NCBI GenBank assembly: GCA_947174235.1
Contig: CAMWID010000003.1
Coordinates: 45,344 to 109,343, forward strand
Direction: 5' to 3'
DNA from: an uncultured Porphyromonadaceae bacterium
Lineage (GTDB): Bacteria; Bacteroidota; Bacteroidia; Bacteroidales; Muribaculaceae
Length of the DNA: 64,000 bases
Below the pieces are notes generated by a model. It ran no database searches, was not told where the DNA came from, and saw only the letters and a program-made list of their open reading frames with translations. Position 1 is the stretch's first letter. The number at the start of each line of letters is the position of its first letter. The translations under genes and the position numbers were made by a program. Of this stretch, positions 53,119-61,638 are shown in pieces.

Positions 53119-54141
53119 ATGGAAGACAACATGACAAAAACTTTCGTGGCAGGCGATTTCAAAAACGAACAGACAGCCCGCTGGTGTCCCGGATGCGGCG
53201 ACCACGCAATCCTGAATGTGCTCCACAAGGCTATGGCTGAGATCGGAGTGGCGCCCAAAGACACCGCCGTGATCTCCGGCATCGGATGCTCCTCACGCCT
53301 CCCGTATTACATGAATACGTATGGCATGCACACCATCCACGGCCGCGCAGCGGCGATAGCCACAGGTCTGAAGACCTCACGCCCGGATCTCACGGTATGG
53401 CAGATTTCAGGCGACGGCGACGGACTCGCCATCGGAGGCAACCATTTCATACATGCCCTGCGCAGAAACATCGACATCAACATCCTTCTTTTCAACAATA
53501 AGATCTATGGTCTGACCAAAGGACAGTATTCCCCCACATCCGACCGTGGATTCGTGTCGAAATCATCACCCTACGGCACCACAGAAGATCCGTTCATCCC
53601 CGCAGAACTCGTATTCGGAGCGCGAGGCAAGTTCTTCGCACGAGGATTTGACATCACTCTCGACATCACCCGCGAGATCATGGTGGCGGCGGCTCGCCAC
53701 AAAGGCGCCGCTGTAGTGGAGGTGCTTCAGAACTGCGTGATCTTCAACCATGGCATCCACACATGGCTCTCCGACAAAGAGGTACGTGCCGAGCGTACGA
53801 TCACCCTGCGTCAGGGAGAGAAGATGCTTTTCGGCAAAGACAACAACAGAGGTCTTGTGCGCGACGGATTCGCACTGAAAGCGGTGACTGTCGGAGAAGA
53901 CGGCTACACGATCGACGATGTGCTCGTGCATGACGCCCACACGGCGGACGACATCCTGCACAGGCAGCTCGCCCTCATGGACGGCCACGACCTTCCCCTC
54001 GCACTCGGAGTGATCCGCGATGTCGACGCCCCGACCTATGACCATGATGTCGAGGCACAGGTAGAGGAAGTGAAAGCCAAGAAAGGATTCTCCAACCTCC
54101 GCGACATGATCGTCAAGACAGCCGAGACATGGACCGTATGA
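53119..54141 (+). CDS. korB: 2-oxoacid:ferredoxin oxidoreductase, beta subunit
   Basis: A 340-residue TPP-binding subunit. Signature segments: [35 protein letters not shown], the TPP/Mg loop [15 protein letters not shown] and [16 protein letters not shown]. The Cys of WCPGCGDH is part of the 4Fe-4S or TPP neighbourhood in the family. It pairs with KorA immediately upstream and shares its transcript. The C-terminus extends by about 40 residues with an acidic, Val-rich tail. A strong terminator follows. Confidence 0.94.
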   Translation: MEDNMTKTFVAGDFKNEQTARWCPGCGDHAILNVLHKAMAEIGVAPKDTAVISGIGCSSRLPYYMNTYGMHTIHGRAAAIATGLKTSRPDLTVWQISGDGDGLAIGGNHFIHALRRNIDINILLFNNKIYGLTKGQYSPTSDRGFVSKSSPYGTTEDPFIPAELVFGARGKFFARGFDITLDITREIMVAAARHKGAAVVEVLQNCVIFNHGIHTWLSDKEVRAERTITLRQGEKMLFGKDNNRGLVRDGFALKAVTVGEDGYTIDDVLVHDAHTADDILHRQLALMDGHDLPLALGVIRDVDAPTYDHDVEAQVEEVKAKKGFSNLRDMIVKTAETWTV

Positions 54142-54180
54142 TCCATGCGGCTTCCGTAAATATAAATTCATCAATTCAGA

Positions 54181-54212
54181 AAACAGCGGCGCAACGCCGC
54201 TGTTTTTATTTT
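54181..54212 (+). terminator. Intrinsic terminator of korAB
   Basis: Perfect 11-bp stem (54181-54191 and 54195-54205) with a CAA loop, followed by TTATTTTC. Classical form. Confidence 0.9.
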
Positions 54213-54310
54213 CTCATGTCAATTCTATAAAAACCGCTCAAATTTCTGCACATAATTCACTTTTCCGTGCAATTTTTATTGAAAAATTTCCTCAATTGAA
54301 ATTTTTTCGT

Positions 54311-54318
54311 TTACTTTG
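54311..54318 (+). promoter_or_regulatory. -7 promoter-like element (TTACTTTG) for acpP-fabF
   Basis: One mismatch to TAnnTTTG, 53 nt before the acpP ATG. A partial match only. Confidence 0.4.
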
Positions 54319-54370
54319 CATCCTGAAATTACGCAAAATTCAATATTCACAACAAATTAATTTAGAAATT

Positions 54371-54607
54371 ATGGCAGATATAGCATCAAGAGTAAAAGCT
54401 ATCATCGTAGACAAACTCACAGTAGACGAGAACGAAGTTACTCCCGCAGCTGAGTTCAGCAAAGACCTCGGCGCAGACTCTCTCGACACTGTAGAGCTCA
54501 TCATGGAGTTCGAGAAGGAATTCGGAATCACAATTCCTGACGAGGACGCAGAAAAGATCACCACTGTAGGTGACGCCATCACATATATCGAGGAGCACTC
54601 GAAATAA
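54371..54607 (+). CDS. acpP: Acyl carrier protein
   Basis: A 78-residue acidic ACP. The phosphopantetheine Ser is in [16 protein letters not shown] (about residue 38), and VKAIIVDKL and [13 protein letters not shown] are standard. It carries acyl chains in fatty-acid synthesis. The ATG at 54371 gives the normal length; a longer in-frame start at 54296 lies before the -7 box and is rejected. fabF starts 35 nt after its stop, as in many bacteria. Confidence 0.97.
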   Translation: MADIASRVKAIIVDKLTVDENEVTPAAEFSKDLGADSLDTVELIMEFEKEFGITIPDEDAEKITTVGDAITYIEEHSK

Positions 54608-54641
54608 TCTAACCCACACATCCCCACACCAACTTCCCGAT

Positions 54642-55907
54642 ATGGAATTAAAAAGAGTTGTAGTAACCGGACTCGGCGCGCTCACTCCCATTGGCAATGA
54701 TGCCAAGACCGCGTGGGAAAATGCGGTCAACGGCGTAAGCGGAGCGGGGCCTATCACGCATTTCGATGCGTCGAAGTTCAAGACTCAGTTCGCATGCGAG
54801 GTGAAGGATTTCAATCCTGCGGATCATTTTGACCGCAAGAAAGCCCGTCAGCTCGACCTCTACGCCATGTATGCCCTTGTGGCTGCCGACGAGGCTATCA
54901 ATGATGCGAACCTTGAAAATGAGAATGTAGACAAAAACCGCGTAGGAGTGATCTTTGCTGCCGGCATCGGTGGTCTCCACACTTTCGAGGAGGAGGCAGG
55001 CTATTTTGCCCTCCACGGTGAGGAGCAGGGTCCTAAATACAACCCTTTCTTCATTCCTAAGATGATCGCCGACATCGCTGCCGGACATATCTCTATCGAG
55101 CATAGCTTCCGCGGCCCTAATTTCGGCACCGTATCGGCTTGCGCTTCTTCCAACAACGCGCTCGTCGACGCCTTCAACCTCATCCGCCTCGGCATGGCTG
55201 ACGCCATTGTCACCGGCGGTGCGGAAGCAGCCGTGTTCCCCGCAGGTGTAGGCGGTTTCAACTCCATGAAAGCGCTCTCCACCCGCAACGAGGATCCCGC
55301 GTCCGCATCACGCCCGTTCTCAGGATCCCGCGATGGATTCGTGATCGGCGAGGGTGCCGCAGCTCTCGTGCTTGAAGAACTCGAGCATGCGAAGGCACGT
55401 GGCGCGCACATCTATGCGGAGGTAGCCGGAGGTGGTATGAGCGCAGACGCCTACCACATCACAGCCACTCACCCGGAAGGACTCGGAGCTCGTCTCGTAA
55501 TGGAAAACGCTCTCAAAGATGCCGGAATGAAACCTGAGGATATCGATTATATCAATCTTCACGGCACATCCACCCCTGTGGGCGACATCAGCGAGGCAAA
55601 GGCGATAAAGGAAGTGTTCGGAGATCACGCCTACAAGGTAAGCCTCAGTTCAACAAAGTCTATGACCGGTCATCTTCTCGGAGCTGCCGGCGCGATCGAG
55701 GCTCTCTTCAGCGTGAAGGCTATCACAGACGGCATCGTGCCTCCCACCATCAACCACGTTGAAGGAGACAACGATCCCGAAGTGGATTATGATCTCGATT
55801 TCACTTTCAACAAAGCAAAGAAACGCGAAATCAATGCCGTGCTCTCCAATACATTTGGATTCGGCGGTCATAATGCAGCCATCATTTTCAAGAAGTATAA
55901 GGACTGA
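54642..55907 (+). CDS. fabF: 3-oxoacyl-ACP synthase II
   Basis: A 421-residue condensing enzyme that elongates acyl-ACP with malonyl-ACP. The triad Cys-His-His is in TVSACASSNNA, HGTSTPVGD and KSMTGHLLGAAG. The normal N-terminus is MELKRVVVTGLGALTPIG, starting at the ATG at 54642. NTFGFGGHNAAIIF closes the protein. It forms one unit with acpP and ends at a strong terminator, so rnc, which follows fabF in many Bacteroidetes, is not present here. Confidence 0.96.
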   Translation: MELKRVVVTGLGALTPIGNDAKTAWENAVNGVSGAGPITHFDASKFKTQFACEVKDFNPADHFDRKKARQLDLYAMYALVAADEAINDANLENENVDKNRVGVIFAAGIGGLHTFEEEAGYFALHGEEQGPKYNPFFIPKMIADIAAGHISIEHSFRGPNFGTVSACASSNNALVDAFNLIRLGMADAIVTGGAEAAVFPAGVGGFNSMKALSTRNEDPASASRPFSGSRDGFVIGEGAAALVLEELEHAKARGAHIYAEVAGGGMSADAYHITATHPEGLGARLVMENALKDAGMKPEDIDYINLHGTSTPVGDISEAKAIKEVFGDHAYKVSLSSTKSMTGHLLGAAGAIEALFSVKAITDGIVPPTINHVEGDNDPEVDYDLDFTFNKAKKREINAVLSNTFGFGGHNAAIIFKKYKD

Positions 55908-55928
55908 CAACAATCCTTCTTAATAGCG

Positions 55929-55960
55929 AAAGGAGCTTCCGTCTGAAGCTCCTTTTTCTT
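55929..55960 (+). terminator. Intrinsic terminator of acpP-fabF
   Basis: Perfect 11-bp arms (55929-55939 and 55945-55955), 5-nt loop, followed by TTCTT. It starts 21 nt after the fabF stop. Confidence 0.88.
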
Positions 55961-56129
55961 TAAGAAACTTTAGTGAGGCTCTCTATATATTTTCCGATAT
56001 CCGGTTGCGCCTGTCTTCAGATGATTTTAACCGGCAGAACAACCGGTTTCCGATGATCCACCCAAACTCTTTTATTTAAATCACGTTTTTATTTAAGCGG
56101 CGATACCGTTGCCCTAAATTTATACAGTA

Positions 56130-56660
56130 ATGATTATGAAATCTACATTCAAACGCATCATCTGCCCCGTCCTCACGATCATTATGACGGCATTATCCAT
56201 CTCTTTATCCTCTTGCAGCGACAATGATCCGGAGGTCAGGACAGAGTCTGACCTCGTGGGTGTATGGTCGGATTCCACAAACCATTATCTCTACATCCAA
56301 AGCGACACAAGGATTTACAGCCTTTTTATCGAAGAATATGACGGAGAGACGGTCGGAGTGCTTGAGCCTGACGGATATATCTATGAACCGGGATATAATT
56401 TTATTGTCTACATGGGAAGGGAAGGCGAACCAAATGTCTACCAGCTCATGTCGGTATCGGAGACCGAGATGGTATGGTGCTGGGCAGACAACCTCCTGGA
56501 TGAGAAATATGACGGCATGTCGAAAAGCGAGATACTTGGCGCGCTTCTTAAGGAAGCTGACAAAGGTTTCACCCTTGACCCGTCACGGACAATAACCTAC
56601 CGCCGCGTACCCGACTCTGAATTCCAATCCCTCCTTGACAAATACGGACTCGAAATTTGA
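56130..56660 (+). CDS. Lipoprotein of unknown function, lipocalin-like strand pattern
   Basis: A 176-residue lipoprotein with lipobox LSSC near residue 29. The mature part begins SDNDPEVRTESDLVGVWSDS, reminiscent of the L-x-G-x-W start of lipocalin-like lipoproteins in Bacteroidetes, and continues with alternating short strands (HYLYIQSD, YSLFIEEYDG, NFIVYMGREG, MVWCWADN). No catalytic motif is seen. I cannot name the family with certainty. An ATG two codons downstream (56136) is an equal start. It is a single gene converging on deoC. Confidence 0.65.
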   Translation: MIMKSTFKRIICPVLTIIMTALSISLSSCSDNDPEVRTESDLVGVWSDSTNHYLYIQSDTRIYSLFIEEYDGETVGVLEPDGYIYEPGYNFIVYMGREGEPNVYQLMSVSETEMVWCWADNLLDEKYDGMSKSEILGALLKEADKGFTLDPSRTITYRRVPDSEFQSLLDKYGLEI

Positions 56661-56761
56661 AAAACTGATGCCCGCATGAATATCTGGACTGGATTCCGGA
56701 ATTTCCGTCCGAAATTGTTTTATCTCCATACGACATCAGAAAGAACCTTATCAATGAACTA

Positions 56762-56797
56762 CAGGCGCGGTTTGTAATTTTTCACAAACCGCGCCTG
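56762..56797. terminator. Terminator between the lipoprotein gene and deoC
   Basis: Perfect 14-bp GC-rich arms (56762-56775 and 56784-56797) with an 8-nt loop, between converging genes. Confidence 0.8.
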
Positions 56798-56842
56798 ACT
56801 TAATTTGGAAAAGCGATGCGCCGATGCCCCTATATCGGTTGA

Positions 56843-57721
56843 TCAGAAGAATTTCTTCTCTTCGCCGAGCATCACGGCAAGCAGATTGTTGGCAAGGCTG
56901 CTCGCGCCGATTCGGAAAAGATCCTGATTAAGCCATTCGTCGCCGAGAACAGTCTTGACGATTGTGTAATACTGCACAGCCTCCTCGGCTGTACGGATTC
57001 CACCGGCTGCCTTGAAGCCTACCTTTCTGCCGGTCTGCTGATAATATTCCTTGATACACTGACACATCACATACGCCGCCTCAAGCGAAGCTCCGGGATA
57101 AATCTTTCCTGTCGAGGTCTTGATGAAGTCCGCATCACTCCACATGGCAAGTATCGACGCCTCCTTGATAGCCTCCGCTGTCTTCAAGGCTCCCGTCTCG
57201 AGGATCACTTTCAGCTTGGCATCTTTCGCTGTATGCTTAAGTTCTATAAGCTCGTCGCAGAGATCCTCATAATTCTTGTCGCGAAGGTATCCGAGGTTCA
57301 TCACCACATCGACCTCATTGGCTCCACCAGCCACCGCCAACGCCACGTCAGCGACTTTCACCGCAGTGAAGGTCTGACTCGACGGGAAGCCGCCTGCGAC
57401 GACAGCCACATCTACACCGGTCACCTCAAGAGTGGAACTTACCACATCGGCAAAGTTGCTGTAGACGCATATCGCCGCCACATTCTTGAACTGGGGATAC
57501 TCGTTGTCGAAATCATTCACGCGCTTAGTGAACGCTGTCACACTCTCCTGACTGTCTTCTGTGCTCAATGTGGTAAGATCTATTGAGCTGAAAAGAAATT
57601 CATAGACATCCCGGTTCTCATATTCAGGAGCCTTTTCCAATATTTTCCGCACTTCAGCAGCCACCGCCGCGTCATCGCAAACGACCTTGCTGTCGCTTAA
57701 AGCTTTCTGATATCTATCCAT
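56843..57721 (-). CDS. deoC: Deoxyribose-phosphate aldolase
   Basis: A 292-residue class I aldolase that splits 2-deoxyribose 5-phosphate to acetaldehyde and glyceraldehyde 3-phosphate. The Schiff-base Lys is in DADFIKTSTGKI, and the second Lys in VGFKAAGGIRTAEEA. NEVDVVMNLGYL is conserved. It is about 35 residues longer than the E. coli enzyme, mainly at the N-terminus. A TAATTTTG box at 57790-57783 on the minus strand, without a clear -33, may be its own promoter; otherwise it is read on from ruvC, 104 nt upstream. Confidence 0.94.
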   Translation of the reverse strand: MDRYQKALSDSKVVCDDAAVAAEVRKILEKAPEYENRDVYEFLFSSIDLTTLSTEDSQESVTAFTKRVNDFDNEYPQFKNVAAICVYSNFADVVSSTLEVTGVDVAVVAGGFPSSQTFTAVKVADVALAVAGGANEVDVVMNLGYLRDKNYEDLCDELIELKHTAKDAKLKVILETGALKTAEAIKEASILAMWSDADFIKTSTGKIYPGASLEAAYVMCQCIKEYYQQTGRKVGFKAAGGIRTAEEAVQYYTIVKTVLGDEWLNQDLFRIGASSLANNLLAVMLGEEKKFF

Positions 57722-57825
57722 AAATATATATTTTTTTTACATGGTAAAAAGAGAGTCATTTACTGAGAAACAACCCTCCTTACAAAATTACCTAAAAAAA
57801 TTCAGAATATCCTGTCTTGACGCGA

Positions 57826-58479
57826 TTATTTACGCCTCGGAGCTATCCTGTCGGGATTTTGCCTGAGAAACTGTTCCCATGACTTGGCGCCTTTTTCAAT
57901 CTGCGGTTTCCCTGTCTCATAAAAATGTGTAAGGGCGGCTGCGAGCGCGTCGGTAGCGTCAAGGAGCCTCGGCATATTGTCCTGCGGTATTTTCAGGATA
58001 TGGCGAAGCATGTTTGCCACCTGTTCTTTTGATGCCGCGCCGCTTCCCGTCACCGCCTGCTTGATCGACAGAGGGGCGTATTCATGGATAGGTATGTCGC
58101 GCGACAATGCCGCAGCCATAGCCACACCCTGCGCCCTTCCGAGTTTCAGCATAGACTGCACGTTCTTTCCGAAGAACGGCGCCTCGATAGCCAATTCATC
58201 GGGCAGATATTGTTCCACAAGTCCGGTGACTCTCTCGAATATCCGGGACAGCCGCAGATAATGGCTTTCAAACTTGCTCAATTGAATAACCCCCATCACT
58301 ATGACCTCCGGCTTTTTCCCATTTATGCCGAGCACGCCGTATCCCATGACGTTGGTGCCTGGATCAATACCCATGATTATGCGCTCGAAATCGTGTTCCG
58401 GACGGATCTTGCATGACCCGGCGCCTGCTGAGGTCTCCGCTGAAGCGTTCTGGACACCCTTTTTCGCCCCTTCGCTCAT
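57826..58479 (-). CDS. ruvC: Holliday junction endodeoxyribonuclease RuvC
   Basis: A 217-residue resolvase. The catalytic acidic residues are in [22 protein letters not shown] and [33 protein letters not shown] is the DNA-binding loop. About 35 residues precede MGIDPG, more than in E. coli RuvC, and are Ala/Ser-rich. The longer start at 58479 is kept because it overlaps the stop of the upstream DUF4286 gene (ATGA), which suggests coupling; a start at 58374 would give the usual length. RuvA and RuvB are not in the window. Confidence 0.93.
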   Translation of the reverse strand: MSEGAKKGVQNASAETSAGAGSCKIRPEHDFERIIMGIDPGTNVMGYGVLGINGKKPEVIVMGVIQLSKFESHYLRLSRIFERVTGLVEQYLPDELAIEAPFFGKNVQSMLKLGRAQGVAMAAALSRDIPIHEYAPLSIKQAVTGSGAASKEQVANMLRHILKIPQDNMPRLLDATDALAAALTHFYETGKPQIEKGAKSWEQFLRQNPDRIAPRRK

Positions 58480-58802
58480 AACCTGGACACTTCAAGCATC
58501 GTGATAAAAAAAGCGGCATACGGTCCGAATTTGCGGTTAAAATCTGCAAGCGCCTGCGGCAAACGGGTGTCATGCCATTCATGTGCCGCCTCTTCTGTCG
58601 GGAACTCCACATGAAGCGCCATGCTCAGCCCGTGTTCCGGACCGGGCTTCTCACCCCCTGTTTCCACCACCTTATGAATACGCGGATCGGAAGGAGGAAA
58701 CTCCCCCGCCATAAGAACCGGAAGCGCGCTTTCACGCAACCATCCATAGAATCTCTCCTCTGAATCGGGAGACATCACAAAAGTTATGTTGTATATATAC
58801 AT
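58476..58802 (-). CDS. DUF4286-family protein
   Basis: A 108-residue soluble protein starting [18 protein letters not shown], the standard opening of DUF4286, a dimeric alpha-beta-barrel-like family. It lacks catalytic motifs. The middle has [23 protein letters not shown] and the end [11 protein letters not shown]. Its stop overlaps the ruvC start by 4 nt. The function is not known; the ruvC neighbourhood is the only hint. Confidence 0.85.
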   Translation of the reverse strand: MYIYNITFVMSPDSEERFYGWLRESALPVLMAGEFPPSDPRIHKVVETGGEKPGPEHGLSMALHVEFPTEEAAHEWHDTRLPQALADFNRKFGPYAAFFITMLEVSRL

Positions 58803-58881
58803 GTTGTACGTTGTTCGTTGTCTGTTGTGCCGTGTCCGCCATCTGTGTTCAGCGGGCGGCAGCCGATCGTGGCGGCTTCAT

Positions 58882-58914
58882 TAAAAAAAACGGCATGCTT
58901 TCACAAACACGCCG
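58882..58914 (-). terminator. Terminator of the SRP RNA-tRNA-Thr transcript
   Basis: On the minus strand a 7-bp GC-rich stem (58914-58908 with 58897-58891, one G-T pair) and a 10-nt loop are followed by eight T residues. Confidence 0.83.
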
Positions 58915-58968
58915 CCAAAACAAAATTATGAAAAACATTCAACGCTATGCTGCAAGCAGCATTTCCTG

Positions 58969-59042
58969 AGCCTCTTGTCGGATTCGAACCAACGACCCCG
59001 AGATTACAAATCACGTGCTCTGGCCAACTGAGCTAAAGAGGC
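58969..59042 (-). tRNA. tRNA-Thr (anticodon TGT)
   Basis: Acceptor stem GCCTCTT/AAGAGGC, D-arm AGCTCAGTTGGCCAGAGC, anticodon loop TTTGTAA (TGT), T-arm GGTTCGAATCC, discriminator T, no encoded CCA. The anticodon stem has a T-T mismatch at pair 29-41. It is separated from the upstream SRP RNA by only four bases and has no promoter of its own. Confidence 0.94.
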
Positions 59043-59046
59043 AAAT

Positions 59047-59141
59047 GGGCGAGCGATCTGCATCGCACAGCTCAACCCGCTACCCTTGCTTCGGTCAAGA
59101 CCTGGGGGATTTACGGGGAGCAAGTCGTGCAGGACTCACCC
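59047..59141 (-). ncRNA. ffs: Signal recognition particle RNA (4.5S, small bacterial type)
   Basis: Ends GGGTGAG and CTCGCCC pair to close a long hairpin of about 95 nt. The apical part reads CCAGGTCTTGACCGAAGCAAGG, which lines up base for base with the Ffh-binding tip (CAGGTC..GA..GAAGCA) of E. coli 4.5S RNA. It directs Ffh and FtsY in co-translational targeting. It begins within about 5 nt of the expected transcription start. No terminator separates it from tRNA-Thr, so its 3' end is probably made by RNase P cutting at the tRNA. Confidence 0.87.
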
Positions 59142-59145
59142 GATG

Positions 59146-59177
59146 CAAAGTTAGGCATTATTTCTATACTGACCAAA
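59146..59177 (-). promoter_or_regulatory. Bacteroidetes-type promoter of ffs-tRNA-Thr
   Basis: On the minus strand TTTG (59177-59174), 20 nt, TAACTTTG (59153-59146), directly before the SRP RNA. Confidence 0.82.
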
Positions 59178-59206
59178 AAATTTCATGCATTTTTTGAGCA
59201 CATAAA

Positions 59207-59248
59207 ATAAAACGGACTGATACATTTCTATGTCTCAGTCCGTTTTAT
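59207..59248. terminator. Terminator after the glycosidase gene
   Basis: Perfect 14-bp arms (59207-59220 and 59235-59248), 14-nt loop, T-rich on both strands. It lies 13 nt beyond the glycosidase stop and insulates the ffs promoter. Confidence 0.85.
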
Positions 59249-59261
59249 ATGTCATTATTTT

Positions 59262-61592
59262 TTATTGTTCCGATACTTTTTCTATCAGTATCCCGTCGAT
59301 TATGGCATGGTTGGTGCCGATGTTCATGTTCTCGTCTTCCGGATTGAACACCAGTTTCACTTCATGCGACCCTTTCCCGAGATTCACACGGATGGAATTT
59401 GACATTCCCCAGTCATCCCAGTTGCCGACCCCGCGCTGAGGCATGACTATCGTGCCCGCGTCCTTGCCGTCGACATAAAGACTGCGTATCGCAGCCTTGT
59501 TCTCAGTATTGACAGGACCGTTGCCGTTGGCATAGCGGAACGCAAGAGTATATTCCCCGGCGCCCAGCGATGCCGGCATCTCAAACCGTGCCGTCACCGG
59601 CGCGGATTTGCGGTCGGTCTCGGCAAACCCTTTCCCCCGGTATCCTCTGATACCGTTTCCCGGTTTGTACGACACTTCCGGCGACCGCATATCCGCATCC
59701 TCGCCATCCATATCAATGAACACCCTTGCACGGTTGCTGCGCGGTTCTGAAGCGAAACTTTCTACTCCTTGCCCAGATACGCCTATCACCTGCCATTCCC
59801 CTTCTTCCGTCGCCTGCCATGAGGTCTGCCTGGTACGACCCACCTCTTTCCCGTCGCGGAGCACTATATATTCCCCGATATATTCGATCGGATTCCACTC
59901 CAAAAGATTTGCCGCGGGCACACCTTCTCCGGAGAGTCTGCTGTCTGTGGCAAGCCATGCTACCGGAGTCAACGGGGCTTTCGAGTTATTGACGTGGTTC
60001 ACCTTCATCGGTGTGATCGACTGATTTGCCATCTCCACCACAATGTCTACGTCTCCCTTAAGGAGTTTGGCGGGGATCACATTCCCATTTCCTGTAGAAA
60101 ATGGCTTCCCGTTCACGGTCAACGACCGCACCTTGTCGCCATATCCTTTTACGGTTATGTCAAGACGCGCTCCGCGGTAAGGGAAATCCGACAGCGTGCG
60201 CTCCCCTGCAAGCGCTTCCGGCACGAACGGCTCTATCCTCAATCCATCTTTCTCAAAATGGATGCCAAACAGAATCTGATTTGTCAGAGCTATATTTCCG
60301 GCAAGGCTCCAGAGCATATTGGAAGAGTTCAGCTCCGTGAAGATGTCGCCGTTGTCAAGATTGAAATTCTCCTTGTTGGTGGCGAAGAGCGCAGCCGGAC
60401 GTACCACGCTTCCGATACCTTCGAGCACACCCTGCTCGTTGCCCGCCTTTGCCTGCGCGAGCGTCCAGTAAGATGCCACGAAAGGCCAGAGGGCATTGTT
60501 GTGGTAGCTGGGCATATCTGAAATCTGCGGATAAAAGATAGCCGGTCCGTATTTCGTGATAGGATTGTTCTCAGAGATTGATTTCTGACGCTCTTCCGGG
60601 GCGATGTCGTAAAGTATGGCAAGCGACTCACCGAGGGTCTCTGCACGCGGATTTAGGATCTTGCTGTCCCTGCCGTATGTGTACATTCCGTAATAACCCT
60701 TGTCAGGCATCCAGAATGTCTTGTCGATGGCAGCGGAAAGATCTTCTGAAGCCTTCTTGAATTCAGCCGCCTCTTTTTTCTTGCCGAGAACTTCCGCCAT
60801 CTCGGAAGCACATTTCAATGCGGCCGCATAGAGCACGTTCGTGCCCATCGCCTCGCTCTGCGAGATGTCGGCGGTCTGCATCCATTTCGGATAGCTCTGT
60901 TCTCTCCAGTCAATGAAAGAGGTCTCCCCTTTCACGAGTCCGTTTTCGCTTATCACTGTCTCCGCGTCTTTGGCAATGGAACGTTCCACCACCGGATATA
61001 CCGTCTCAAGCCATTTCCTGTCGCCGGTCACCTTGTATATCTCCCATGCCGCCACAGTCCATATCATGCGGTCTGTGGATATGGGCCACGCTCCACCCGA
61101 TCCGGTGTCCTGTATGATCTGTCCCTCGCCATTGATTTTCTTTAGGAGAGAGATCATCGACGCCTCCGGCTGCATGGCAGCCATAGAAAGGATGATGGAA
61201 TAGCTTACATCGCGGGTCCACACACCCGCCCACTCCTTTCCTGTGCGGAGTGTGGTGTCCGGCTCCACGGCGTTGACCATCTCGTCAAGTCCCATGTTGT
61301 AGACAGCCTCCATAAGAGGGTTGCCGCCGCTTACCTTGGGATAGGAGGAAAGATCATTTTTCTTTTTCCACACCTGATCTATCGGCATGAAATATCCGGG
61401 GCGACCTTTATAGGTGGAACGTATCTCATACGGATTTTCCGCCCACGCCTTAAACTCGTCCTGATAAAGCGTATCCCCCTTCCATGTGTAGGCATCCGTG
61501 GCTACGACCACGTCGCCTGACGCATTGGCGGCGCCACCCTCCGCAAGGAGAGCGACGCCACCTATCAATGTCGCTATTTTCTTTCGATTCAT
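59262..61592 (-). CDS. Secreted (alpha/alpha)6-barrel glycoside hydrolase with C-terminal carbohydrate-binding domain
   Basis: A 776-residue exported protein (signal peptide to NASG). Residues about 90-500 form a six-hairpin barrel: EWAGVWTRDVSYSIILSMA, DTGSGGAWPISTDRMIWTVAAWE, SFIDWREQSYPKWM and YHNNALWPFVASYWTLAQA. The WTRD and ALWPF words recur in MGH1/GH63- and rhamnosidase-like families. Residues about 500-620 are beta-rich. Residues about 650-776 resemble a CBM35/CBM6 domain (EYTLAFRYANGNGPVN, HEVKLVFNPEDENMNIGTNHAIIDGI). Likely substrate is an alpha-linked plant or host glycan (inference). No SusC/SusD pair is nearby. It is read after rnr with a 46-nt gap. Confidence 0.82.
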   Translation of the reverse strand: MNRKKIATLIGGVALLAEGGAANASGDVVVATDAYTWKGDTLYQDEFKAWAENPYEIRSTYKGRPGYFMPIDQVWKKKNDLSSYPKVSGGNPLMEAVYNMGLDEMVNAVEPDTTLRTGKEWAGVWTRDVSYSIILSMAAMQPEASMISLLKKINGEGQIIQDTGSGGAWPISTDRMIWTVAAWEIYKVTGDRKWLETVYPVVERSIAKDAETVISENGLVKGETSFIDWREQSYPKWMQTADISQSEAMGTNVLYAAALKCASEMAEVLGKKKEAAEFKKASEDLSAAIDKTFWMPDKGYYGMYTYGRDSKILNPRAETLGESLAILYDIAPEERQKSISENNPITKYGPAIFYPQISDMPSYHNNALWPFVASYWTLAQAKAGNEQGVLEGIGSVVRPAALFATNKENFNLDNGDIFTELNSSNMLWSLAGNIALTNQILFGIHFEKDGLRIEPFVPEALAGERTLSDFPYRGARLDITVKGYGDKVRSLTVNGKPFSTGNGNVIPAKLLKGDVDIVVEMANQSITPMKVNHVNNSKAPLTPVAWLATDSRLSGEGVPAANLLEWNPIEYIGEYIVLRDGKEVGRTRQTSWQATEEGEWQVIGVSGQGVESFASEPRSNRARVFIDMDGEDADMRSPEVSYKPGNGIRGYRGKGFAETDRKSAPVTARFEMPASLGAGEYTLAFRYANGNGPVNTENKAAIRSLYVDGKDAGTIVMPQRGVGNWDDWGMSNSIRVNLGKGSHEVKLVFNPEDENMNIGTNHAIIDGILIEKVSEQ

Positions 61593-61638
61593 TTTATTTA
61601 GTTAAGTGTTCTCAAAAATTCAGTTTCTAATAAATTCC

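Noticed and set aside
54296..54370. N-terminal extension of the acyl carrier protein.
   Set aside because: It would begin upstream of the -7 box and add 25 residues not found in ACPs.
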